From Cryptomeria japonica (taxonomy: Eukaryota > Streptophyta > Pinopsida > Cupressales > Cupressaceae): a stretch of 64,000 nucleotides of DNA. The DNA is taken from NCBI RefSeq assembly GCF_030272615.1, contig NC_081413.1:187888669-187952668 (forward strand), given 5' to 3'. Every line of letters begins with the position of its first letter. The first letter of the stretch is position 1. The translations under genes and the position numbers were made by a program. Under the pieces are notes generated by a model. The model saw only the letters and a program-made list of their open reading frames with translations, was not told where the DNA came from and searched no databases. Positions 45,539-55,442 of this stretch are shown here, one piece after another.

Positions 45539-45776
45539 GAAAGCCAGCTGCTGCAACTATTCCACTTCTCACAATTTTGACAGCTGTCGGAGATGGATTG
45601 TGTCCTGCAGTTCCGAACTTTCTTATCTTAAATGCAGCCCAGTTGAACGTGCCGAAGTTGGTATCGCTGATCTCTTCCCATCTTGAATTCAACCGAGAAT
45701 GGGGAAGAAAACCTTTCATCTTTGCTTTGATCAATGCCTGCCTGGAGATAGTAGCCGCCTTGCTAGGTTCCGCCAT
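45539..45776 (-). pseudogene. ORF-A, right-LTR copy, proximal part
   Basis: Starts MAEPSKAATISRQALIKAK at 45776 and is open until LTR3 cuts it after GIVAAAGF. It is the 5' end of the reading frame that resumes at 42524. Confidence 0.65.
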
Positions 45777-46399
45777 CTTGTGAATACTTCGAGATGATGA
45801 AAATAGAGACTAAGTATGAAAACTCTTTGCTTCTTTACTCTTTCTTTCCCGAATCTTGCACGTGAAAAATGAAATGTTTTTCCCAACTTATATAAAATTC
45901 CCAAGAGGCATCAAATTAGTAATTGCATTTATGGCGCGTCATACTTTCCTTAATTACTATGCCATGCAAGGCAATTTCTCATGCGTGTGAGTTCAAATTT
46001 AGAACTTTCCTTAAATGCTCCAAGTCATGCGTCATACTTGGAAGATTCCTCCTGCCAACTCATTGATTTCATTCTTTCCAATTCCGAAGGATCTTTCTTA
46101 GGATTTGCTCGATTCCACTCCAAATTGCCATTTCCTGCTTTAGAAGGAATTTTCATGCCTCTTCTTCACATCCCTATTTTTTAGGGATCTTCCTAATTTT
46201 TAGGAGTCAGGTTCATTGGATGGGGAATTTCGTCCTGATTCTGAATCTATAAAAAATTTCCATATTTGGTTGGGATTTGATGTCTAAAAATAGCATAAGT
46301 GAAAATTTGCCCTAGGGGAATTCTGCTTTTTATTCCTCCTTGACTCCTTGGATTTCGTGCCTTAGGCAAAATTTCAAATTTTTTGCTTGAGTGAAATTT

Positions 46400-46965
46400 T
46401 TTTTACCACACCAAGGATTCATGAATTTTCCTTCTATGAATGGCTTTCTCAATTCAGCGCCCCAGCCCAGACCTGGGCGCATTTTCAACATGTCCATGGA
46501 GAGGTGGAATTTTCCACTTGTGAATGCATTTCTGGTTTTGGTGCCCCAGCTCTGACTTGGGCGCATTTTGGAGATGTCCATGGAGAGGTGGAATTTTCCA
46601 CTTGTGAATGCATTTCTCATTTTGGCGCCCCAGCCCTGACCTGGGTGCATTTTGGAGATGTCCATGGAGAGGTGGAATTTTCCACTTGTGAATGCATTTC
46701 TCAATTCAGCACCCCAGCCCTAACCTGGGCGCATTTTGGAGGTGTCCATGGAGAGGTGGAATTTTCCTCTTGTGAATGCATTTCTGGTTTTGGCGCCCCA
46801 GCCTTGACTTGGGCGCATTTTCAACATGTCCATGGAGAGGTGGATTTTTCCACTTGTGAATTCATTTTTGGTTTTAGCGCCCCAGCCCTGACTGGGCGCA
46901 TTTTGGCCATGTCCATGGACACATGGAATTTTGCACTTGTGAATGGCTTCCAGACTTAGAATATT
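46400..46965. repeat. 84-bp hairpin repeat array, GE right LTR (6 units)
   Basis: Units start at 46457, 46541, 46625, 46709, 46793 and 46877, exactly 84 bp apart, in the same unit order as the left LTR. A 190-codon plus-strand ORF across it is a by-product of the three-divisible period. Confidence 0.92.
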
Positions 46966-47770
46966 TTGACCTTCCACTTCAGGGATGATTCTTCACATTT
47001 AGCCATTTTAGACCCCTGTCTGTCTGCTTTCAACTTTCCAGATTTAGAAGTGATTGTGCATGTTGATTCTCCGTTGTTTGCTAGCCTGATCCTGCCACAA
47101 ATAGACTTTCCCGAAATAGAAACTTTCCAAAATGTCAGAGTTAGAGCCCAAGACAAAACGCAAGATGACTTACTAAAAATAGAAATTTACTAAAAATAGA
47201 AATTACTAAAAATAGTAAGTTTGATTTTTGGCAAAATGGCGACATTCTGGGACTCAGAAAAATCCCTAAAAAGTAGGGACTTTCTAAAAATAGAAAGTTG
47301 CTCCGTTTGGGCTCAAATTTCACTGGGATGTCCCTCAAAGGGTCCTGATTCCAATCATATGCTTAGTTTTCTCGAAACCCTAACAGGAACCCCTAAAATC
47401 TAGGACAAAAGGCAAAACCCTAGAAAAAGGACAAAACAGGCCCTAGACCTCACAAAATTTGCTTGACAGAGAAGCAGATTAACCCTAACTGACTCCCAAA
47501 CATCCGTAACGCGGAGAGATTGAAGAGATTGCCACTGACACACACAAAAACGAAAGCCAAACGACCAAAAGGGCCTAAAAGTTAGGGGGGTCCCTATCTG
47601 GGATGGGGTAATGTGTGATTAGGTCACAACAGTACCCAAACTTCAAGACCCCAAAACTTGCTCAGGTGATCTAGTACCTGCCTTGATTGCTTCCAAGATA
47701 ACATAATAATCCAAGGGATACCAAACTCAATGACAATGTTTTGAAATTTTGCTAAGCATGAAGCCATGGT

Positions 47771-48290
47771 GCATAGTGCAAGCACTCATGCACAATGCAC
47801 TCTAATTGTGCAAGTGAGTAGGTATTTTGTGTTCAAAGTTGTAACAATCCAAGCATGATCAAGTGATTCAAGAACTACCCTAAGTGCAATCAAATGACAG
47901 AATTGGTCCAAGTGATATGGGATCTAATGACATTTTTTTTCAAAATTTTTGCCTAAGGATAAGTCTATAGGGCATTGTGCATCCTCATGTGCACTATGTG
48001 CCCAAGGCTGTGCAAGTACAACTTCAGGGTGCGCTCTCCCCACATCTTTGTGCAAGGGTTATTGCACTATGCACACAAGCATGGAGGATCATACTTAGAG
48101 ATGAAATTCATACTGAGACCTAAATCGAGCATCTAAACTCGGAATCTAGCCTTGCAACATGGCAAAATTAGGCGTGAAACAAGAAGAACAAATCAGGAAT
48201 TTTTCCAAGTCTGGACCTGAGGCACATAATGCAGATGTACATGCACAATGCGCCTCATTTGTGCAACTAGGTGTGTAGAATGGACTCTGC
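47771..48290. repeat. LTR5 palindromic motif array, right part
   Basis: Copies near 47771 (GCATAGTGCAAGCACTCATG), 47972 and 48222. The spacing is 201 and 250 bp. It continues the array at 23503-23985. Confidence 0.65.
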
Positions 48291-49523
48291 CTTTGTGCAG
48301 AGGTAGGTGTAGGATGTGCTCAGCTTGGAGGGAGCATCAAAATCAGACTCAGAATAGGGTCAAGTTGGAACATAAGGGGCAAAGGATGTATGATTGGCAC
48401 TTGCAACATATGAGATCTAGAGGGAAAACCCTATTAGGGATAGAAATCAGAAATAAAAATCAGATATCAAAATCAGTCATGAAAAATTAGAGATCAAATC
48501 ATCATTTTACCATCACTTAGATGTGTATATCAAATTAAGGGTTTATGAAATTTGTTTATATCACGTGTGTTTGATACTGTCTTTGTTTGTTTTGCAGATG
48601 AGAGAAGATGATAAGGCAGATTGTAAACAACATCTTGAAGGAGCAAAAGGAGGATTGCAAGACCGGCATCATCATGCAACTTCAAGAGGAGGACTTGACC
48701 AGCAAGCATAAGGATACCAAGGAGGGCGACTACATGAGGAGAGCATTTCACAAAGTTCTAGTTAAACGAAAGAGATGAACATCACAGCAATAGTGCAACC
48801 ACGTTATGGAGATTCTACGACTTCAACAGGAGCATCAAAGGTCTAGACATGCAAGAGAGTGAAGGCAGTGAATGAAAGGTAACTACAACATGAAGAGGTT
48901 GAGTCCAAGCAAGCACAAAAGGCCCTACAACAATATCAAGGTTGAAAGCTTTATCGCACAAGGAGGCAACAAAGATACAACAACATGGAGGAGAGTTGAC
49001 ATAAGGAAATACCTTATTACAATCTTGAATTTCCTTCAAAAAACCAAGAATTATTGCCAGTATAACAAGCAAGTAATCCAAGACAAGAGCTTCAAGATGT
49101 ATGAAAGGTGAAGCACACCAAGAGGGAATTTCCAAGTTAGGAGGTGAAATTGTGTAAGAGGATCAAGGAGATAGTTTCAGAAGAGTTAATCAAAATTAGA
49201 AGACTTGATCACTTAGATGATACGATTTGGAATATGCCCCATCTTCATCACATCGGGCATGGATAATGTTGAGCATCAAGAAATATTGCCCAAAGCATCA
49301 ATACTTGTGATGAGTATCAGGTCTACGGAGTAAGCTAAGGTGGCATCCAACCATCATTCCAACCAATTAGAGGATTCATCTAGATGCAATGTACCTGACT
49401 CACCCTATGTATGCGCAAACTTCAAGATAACTAACCTCATATTTCATTGGTTCATATTCAAGGATGGACATGTGTCCATCATATTGTAATTATCTCATTG
49501 GCTAGGTAGGAGTTTGTTGTAAC

Positions 49524-49613
49524 AAACCCTAATTAGGGTTTTATTGTTAGATCTTGGCCGTTGATTTGAGAATCAATCCTGGCCCTTCATTGTAACAAGA
49601 CATCTCTATAAAA
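49524..49613 (+). promoter_or_regulatory. LTR5 core promoter: telobox plus TATA
   Basis: Perfect AAACCCTAATTAGGGTTT at 49524-49541 followed by CTATAAAA at 49606-49613, reading on plus. This shows LTR5 is inverted relative to LTR1-4. Confidence 0.6.
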
Positions 49614-50442
49614 ATGCCTGGCCTTTTCATTTGTAAAGGGTTTAATAGATAATAGTGGATAGATAGCAATTAGATAGCAAGTAGAGTAGAGTAGGAGGAG
49701 GAAAGAAGGAATTGTTGCCAAGACTTGTTGACTTTAATACACGATCTTCATTGAAGCATGGTGGATTTCTATGTGTAATGTCTACATGTTGTATGGTTTT
49801 TTGTTACTTCTCAAGTTTTAGTTGAAGTTCATTGATTATGATGGAGAAGTGTGTGGATGTTGATAATTGCTCGGTTCATACTTTTTGTGGTTTGCTGATT
49901 GTAAGCTACAATGCAAAGTTAGCCTGAACCTTGTTATTGTGCTAAGTTCAATTGTGAATATATGTTCAAGTTGCGCCATATTTGGGTATTTGAATGGATG
50001 TTCATGATATAAAAACCTTTATCATCCTTAGAAGATTGCACTAGTTTTGTTAAGTTGTTCCTAGCATGGCAAAGCAAAGCTTAGTTTAAGGAATGCGTCC
50101 ATCCAAACATCATCCATTGTTATCATTGACCTTGGAATTAGATTACTTTCTCAATCCTTAATTCCTTTTGCTATTTGTTTTCCAAGTTAAGTCTTCATAT
50201 TCCAGCAACATTCATATTCAACGTAAGTCCCTTTGTGTACCCAACAATATCACGTCAAACCCAGCAATATCACATCTAACCATTAAGACTATCCACACGT
50301 CAAGACCTAATAGTACAAACCTTGGAGTCATCTCAAGTGATCACATAGTTCAGCATTTGAGAAGATTTTGTTCAAGAGAGGATAGAGTATTCAATACTTT
50401 ATTCTGTGTTCGAAGTGTCATAAAACACACATCAACATTGAT

Positions 50443-50509
50443 GAATTGAGAAAATTATGGCACGAGCAGTTTGGGCATTTCAACTTTTGCTACTTGCAGC
50501 AATTGAGCA
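50443..50509 (+). pseudogene. Copia pre-integrase, middle piece
   Basis: Reads RKLWHEQFGHFNFCYLQQL, a typical copia GAG-pre-integrase helix, until MITE 2 cuts it at 50518. It resumes at 51473 with VINLPKDSSKGG and then QVCVIGKASQRQ. Confidence 0.75.
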
Positions 50510-50517
50510 TTTAGAAC

Positions 50518-51464
50518 CATAGTTGAAAAACTCTGCGATTCTTTTGCAGACTTGCGAGTACTCGTGCGCCATTTTTGACTGCGAGTCACTTGCCAAATAA
50601 CTTATGTCAGAGTTATTCTAAAATTCACGGTGATTCTTCGAGGTTAAAGTTGCGGAAAATCGTAGAATAACGTCATAAAAATTGCCACTTAAAAGGAAAA
50701 AATATTAAATATCCGAAAAACTTAATTTTTTTACCCATTTTTGGTCATTCCAAGCCATGACAAAGACATTATGTGTCGACGCGAAAATGAAAAAAGGGCT
50801 CAACGTGATAGTAAAAGGGCTCGTGAGGGTTTTTCCAAACCTCACACAAAGTTTTCTACATTTCTGGTAAGTCGATGATTTTAGTGTTAAAAAAGAAACA
50901 TTGATTCAGATGCATTCCGGCCTTTGTTTGGCACACACAAGTGATTAAGAAAGGGCACACATTGAGTGATCAAGGGTTTTATAATACCATGTAAGCCACA
51001 CTGTTGTATTAATTGCATGTTAATATAAGGTGATTAGTACAACATTTAGACTTAACAATCGCCTTAACCCTTAATATTAACGTGTTACATATATGTAATA
51101 ACAAGTTAATATTACAATTAATATTAAGGGCATGCATTGATTATTATAATGTTAATTTTTAGATATTGTTATAAAAATTAATATAACAATAATATGTATT
51201 AATATTTAGACTTAGTATAATATTAATATAACAGTTAATATTAATATCTTTTAAAGTATTATAGTTAATAACTTATTCTCACTAATGTAACAATTTGGCA
51301 TACATGTGTGTTTTTTAAGAATATTATAAGAAATTATATATTTTCAAATGTTTGATAAATTTCTCGAGTTACTGCCGATTTTTTCCTGAGTTTTTTGGCG
51401 AGTCTTGAGTTTTTTAAAATTTTGGGCTGGCTGAGTCATTGCCAGTCCAAGTTTTTCAACTACG
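50518..51464. mobile_element. hAT-type MITE 2 (947 bp) inside the copia pseudogene
   Basis: Terminal inverted repeats CATAGTTGAAAAACT and AGTTTTTCAACTACG (one mismatch). The flanking 8-bp duplication is TTTAGAAC / TTTATAAC, 7 of 8 identical. The interior is very AT-rich with no ORF. The split copia frame on both sides supports the boundaries. Confidence 0.75.
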
Positions 51465-51472
51465 TTTATAAC

Positions 51473-52160
51473 ACAGTCATCAATCTTCCTAAAGATTCTT
51501 CCAAAGGAGGAGTTTGTCAAGTTTGTGTTATTGGTAAGGCATCACAGAGACAAGTTTGAGAAAAGTAGGGCTTGGAGAGCCAAGGATCCACTTGAACTAG
51601 TATAAGTTTATATCAACCTGATGTTTTTTCTTACGGTAGCATTTTCAAGATTTCAGCATGTGATCACTTTTATTGAGGACTTCTTTAGGCAAATTTAGGT
51701 ATGTTGTTTAGAGTACAAAAATGAAATCTTTGTTGACTTAGTTGACTTGAAGGCCTTTATTGTGAATAAATCAGAAATTTTGATTTAATGCTTAGGATAG
51801 ATAATCAAGGATAATCAAGGTGAGTATATGGACAATCAGTTCACCAAATTTTGCATTTTAGATGTAGATGCAGCATCTTACAATTCTTTACACGGTTCAA
51901 TAGAATTGTGTTATATAAGAATAATCACATTGAAAAAAATGGTAAATTGCATGACTCGTGCAAAGAAGATGATGTTACAATTTTGAGCTGAGGCCATCAA
52001 TTGTATGGATTAAATCTAGCACCACACTCACCAACGAGCAGTGCAAAAACATGAAATTAGAAGAAGCTTGGAGGAAGAAAATCATGATGTGTCCAAGTTG
52101 TGAGTGTTTTGGCAATCAAGACGAAAATGACGAAAATTGCAAGGGTAATGGAGATGAACC
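51473..52160 (+). pseudogene. Decayed copia integrase
   Basis: Several frames give, in order, KASQRQ, AWRAKDPLELV, FIEDFFRQI, DNQGEYMDNQFTKFC (normally DNGGEY, with the catalytic D), and AEAINCMD followed by QRAVQKHEIRRSLEEE, matching the end of a copia integrase core. There are many stops and frameshifts. It belongs with the gag remnant at 21055. Confidence 0.75.
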
Positions 52161-52344
52161 AATCATACATTTTTGTGGACCGTTGCAAGGATGTTGAGGC
52201 CTATTGTCTTTTTATCTGAGTACCCATGAAATACTAAATAGGAAGGATATTCTAGATGGGGAACACTCAATCTGCAAGCCAATATCTTTTTCTTTCCCTT
52301 CATCTCCTTTGGCATCTTTTTCTTATACTTGTTCGATTATGAAC

Positions 52345-53120
52345 TCCTTATACTTGTTTGTTATTTCGATGATTTGATCATCATTGATTAAGGATGTGAA
52401 GTCAAGGCTCATGGACAAATTTGAGATGACGAAATTGGGTTTTTCATGACTTTCTTGGTATTCAAGTTGTCAATCTAAGACTTGGGTGAGTATCAATCAC
52501 CTAAGTATGCTTTGGACCTTCTTAAACACATTTAGATGCATGACATAAGCTATCTTCAACTCTCTTTCAGTTTGGAGTCATATTGTCAACCAAGTATTCC
52601 ACACCTTTAGCAGCAAATTGTATTCTTTGGTATATCTAGGGCACAATTTTCAATGGCAGTGAGTATTACTTTAGAGAACTGAACACAGTTAATGGGTTAT
52701 ACAGACTCTTATTGGGCATATGGTGTTGGTTACTAGTCCACTTTTTGCTACACCTATCGTCTTGGCTCTACTCCTCTGACTTGGTCAAGTCAGAAGCAAC
52801 ATTCTATTGCACTATCTACCCCCTAGGAATTATAGCAAGGAGCATCCAGTGCATGCTAAGAGGATCTTTGGATGCACCAGATTTTGACTGAGTTCAACAT
52901 TCTGGAGCAGCCCACTACTTTTGTGACAACTCGAGTGCTATTCACATTGCACAATCTAGTGGAGCTCCAGTTTGCCAAACTGAATGAGCTTCATATGCAC
53001 TTCATTAAAAAATTACTTCAGGATTGTGTGATCTCTTCAGCATGGTTGCATAGAGGATCAAGTTGCGGACATCTTCAAGAAGCCGCTTTCAACAACCAAG
53101 TATGTCTGTCTTTGATCCAT
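52345..53120 (+). pseudogene. Decayed copia RT C-terminus and RNase H
   Basis: The RT end is recognisable as KDVKSRLMDKFEMTKLGF (copia KFEMTDLG motif), followed by ISRAQFSMAVS. RNase H has GYTDSYWAYGVG, LGSTPLTWSSQKQHSIALS and SSAIHIAQSSGAP, with stops between. The YVDD site reads FVISMI, so the RT is dead. It is followed by a polypurine tract and LTR. Confidence 0.8.
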
Positions 53121-53197
53121 GGTAGTGTTGAAGGAAGTTGTGATGGAAAGAGGATGATCTTTAGTTCTTTCTCTTTTCTTCATTTCCCAAGTTAATC

Positions 53198-53208
53198 TTA
53201 AGGGAGGA
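53198..53208 (+). other. Copia polypurine tract
   Basis: TTAAGGGAGGA directly before TGCTAGTG, the usual position before the 3' LTR. Confidence 0.6.
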
Positions 53209-53655
53209 TGCTAGTGTAAACATTCCATACCAAGTTGTGTATGATTAACTTGGCCATTCAGCAATTTAAGGTAGCTTGGGTTTGTTGTGCTTTTTTATTT
53301 TATCTCCTACAATCCCAAGTTTGAGGTCATGGATTGTCCTTATCCACTTATGTGATGGATCATCCTCATCCATTCCCTAATCAAGGTTACAATTATCCAT
53401 CAATGTGAATTCATCTGATTGGTTAATTGCCTACCTGAGTCTTCATCTATTTCTTATAAATAGAGGGAGGGTATAGACAGCTTGCAATGAGATCGGATGA
53501 GGCAGACTTGCATGACTCTGTTGTCATATTAATCCATCTTGTGAGAATCTGAGTGAGTGTGGGAGATTGTCTGTCAAGGATGACCTTGGGATATAAACAG
53601 AGTTATGTCAATTTCCATGTTAGTGGTGTGAACTGTTTTTTTTTTCTACAAAACA
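53209..53655 (+). repeat. Probable 3' LTR of the older copia element
   Basis: Starts TGCTAGTGTAAACATTCC after the polypurine tract and has a TATA-like box CTTATAAATAGAGGG near 53453. The end at about 53655 (CTACAAAACA) is a guess, as the 5' LTR was not found. Confidence 0.45.
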
Positions 53656-55027
53656 TTAGGTTCCCACAATTCAGAGTATTATCTTCCAGTTTGGACTTTG
53701 CCAATGGACCATCTTACATGAATACACTTGGGAGAATGTTATTGTAAGCATCAAGAAATTTTATACGCAGGTAAAAGACTCACAGCAACTAATTTGGTTT
53801 ACATTCAAAGACATAAAAACTGTTGAAGAAGAGCAAGATTATGCCAATGCCCAAAATCTAATCTCATTTCATGCGTGAAGAAGGAAAACTGGAGATGCAT
53901 TTGAGACCTTGTATTTTAGAAAAATTGATAATAATTCCAGATCAGGTTTATTGAAGTAGATAATGTTGATTCGTTTCAAAGAAAAAAACAAGAACAAGTT
54001 CAAAGAAATAAAAAAACTCAAGAAATGAGCCTACTCCTCAAGCAGATATTCTATAGAAGCAAGTCTTTCCTGGGAATACAGTTAATGAAATGGGGTTTCT
54101 TTGATACAACAATCTTTGCGAAGCAACCTTAAAATTTATCCATCACATTTTTTTACCTCTAAATTTTAACAGTTATTTGTGTGGAGATTGATATTGTGAC
54201 GTGTTTACCAGACTTTTGGCCTACCTGTAGGTAAAGTTTGGCTGTAACAAAAATAGTTAAAAAGGTCACAAAAGACGTCTATTAAGACTTATTAGTTATT
54301 ACTCACTGCACTGATGTTTTTCTTGTATCTCGCCATGTTGTGATATGCTTTAACTTTGAACTGCCTTTTACCTGAATAACTATTTGAGAAACAAGTGTGC
54401 ATATTGAAGCTATTTGCTGATGATAATATTTCTTCTCTTTTAGAAAAAAACTGATAAAATAGTTATAATTTCTTTAAAATCATATATTGGTTTTTTCTTC
54501 CCAATTTATATAATATATTGTCTTGTTTGTTTCGTTGCTCTGCTTCAGCCTTCTTCCATTTTAGGTTCTTGGTATATCTGCTTAGCTATGGTCAGAAAGT
54601 TGTTTATCTCATTGGAAGTGAGAATTACTTTTCGTTGCTGGAATTTACTTTTCAGCCTTCTTCCATTTTAGGTTCTTGGTATATCTGCTTAGCTATGGTC
54701 AGAAAGTTGTTTATCTCATTGGAAGTGAGAATTACTTTTCGTTGCTGGAATTTACTTTTCAGCCTTCTTCCATTTTAGGTTCTTGGTATATCTGCCTAGC
54801 TATGGTCAGAAAATTGTTTATCTCATTGGAAGTGAGAATTACTTTTCGTTGCTGGAATTTACTTTTCCTCTTTAACTTCTGTTCATACTGGAAATAAATT
54901 TCTCTCTTGAATGGATGTTCTTTGTTCCTTTTTAACTTATTTTAACGTCTTTGACACAGATGAAATTTGATTGAACCTTATGTTTCTTGTAGTTTGAATG
55001 ACATTCATTCGATACTGGTTGTTTCAG
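53656..55027 (+). other. Probable intron upstream of the OXS3-like exon
   Basis: AT-rich, no coding signature, ending in a T-rich stretch and TTTCAG directly before the exon at 55028. It contains the 107-bp triplication. Confidence 0.45.
54546..54866 (+). repeat. 107-bp perfect tandem triplication
   Basis: Three almost identical units start at 54546, 54653 and 54760 (CAGCCTTCTTCCATTTTAGG...). Each contains a splice-acceptor-like TTCCATTTTAG, so the intron may carry three decoy acceptors. The near-identity shows a recent duplication. The overlapping ORFs across it are artefacts. Confidence 0.9.
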
Positions 55028-55442
55028 GAGGGGACTTTCTGAATTCTATAATGGTAAATCACGCTCCTTTACATGCTTGTCAGATGCAATTTATGCTAAA
55101 GATATCATCAAGCCTGAGGACACATATGCTCGGAAATTGAAGATTTTAAGAACACAGAGTATCGGCAGCTTGGATAGACACCGTTCTTGTTATCTGCGTA
55201 ATTCATCTGCTGGAGTCTGCAAAAGCAACAGCTTCTCTAATCCGGGCTATTTAACATCTGTTGCAGAAACAAATGCAGAATCAGACACTCAAGATGCATC
55301 GTTTAGGCTATCTGCTTCAAAAAATGTTATGTCAATGACGGATATACCAATTGCTGGGTCTCATGAAGTGACACAGATTATGCTAAATACAAAAAATAAT
55401 CAACACCAGCAGGATATAATTGAAACAAGCAGTGCTCGTTGA
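55028..55442 (+). CDS. OXS3-like protein, last exon
   Basis: The exon follows a CAG acceptor, codes in phase from RGLSEFYNGKSRSFTCLSDA to EDTYARKLKILRTQ and LDRHRSCYL, and stops at TGA 55440-55442. The RGLSxFYxGKSxSFT and KPExxYxRKxK blocks are the conserved C-terminal core, as I recall it, of the plant OXIDATIVE STRESS 3 family, nuclear stress-tolerance proteins. The tail is Ser-rich and low in complexity. The first exon (acidic, Ser-rich, ending near a LPIK-type segment in relatives) was not found in the window. A poly(A) signal candidate AATAAA is at 55733. Family recognition is from memory and should be searched. Confidence 0.6.

Larger units (their letters stand above)
24000..47631 (-). 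mobile_element. Giant Ty3/gypsy element GE (Tat/Ogre-like), U3-encoded ORFs
   Basis: LTRs at 24000-30281 (6,282 bp) and 38307-47631 (about 6.3 kb once LTR3 is removed) flank an 8,025-bp interior. The flanks are GTACA (23995-23999) and GTACC (47632-47636), a 5-bp duplication with one mismatch, so this is one insertion of about 20.6 kb. On the minus strand the interior encodes, in one frame with several stops, gag, protease, archaeal-type RNase H, RT, a degenerate RNase H and integrase. Each LTR encodes ORF-A and ORF-B. In the first 250 aligned LTR bases I count about 11 differences, mostly transitions, so the copy is of moderate age. Confidence 0.9.
38307..47631 (-). repeat. Right (5') LTR of GE, split by LTR3
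   Basis: The pieces are 38307-42524 and 45539-47631. In minus order: U3 tip, 84-bp array (46457-46960), ORF-A start (45776), LTR3 insertion, rest of ORF-A (to 41006), ORF-B (41045-39459), telobox 39138-39155, TATA 39106-39113 and R-U5. It aligns with the left LTR along its whole length. The tail CACAACA ends at 47631. Confidence 0.88.
23176..50437 (+). mobile_element. Solo LTR 5 (about 3.6 kb) split by the giant Ty3/gypsy element
   Basis: The two pieces are 23176-23999 and 47632-50437. It starts TGTTGTGATG, ends CACATCAACA and is flanked by perfect TTGAT duplications. It is in the opposite orientation to LTR1-4: the TATA box (CTATAAAA, 49606-49613) and telobox (49524-49541) read on plus, near the CATCAACA end. 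Its U3 carries six copies of a different palindromic motif based on GCATAGTGCA and GCACAATGTGC. No pol belongs to it, so it is a solo LTR. The ORFs at 48248-49135 have no domain and are not called. Confidence 0.85.

Noticed and set aside
46387-46959. 190-codon plus-strand ORF (and its left-LTR relative at 29295-29609), with minus-strand ORFs opposite
   Set aside because: The frame stays open only because the 84-bp repeat is divisible by three; it is equally open on both strands and has no start context or relatives.
24000-47631. 24000-30281 and 38307-47631 as a segmental duplication rather than LTRs
   Set aside because: TG...CA ends, a 5-bp flank duplication, a primer site after the right copy and gag-pol between them all fit one LTR element.
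48248-49135. ORFs in the right half of LTR5
   Set aside because: No domain, all under 110 codons, overlapping on both strands.
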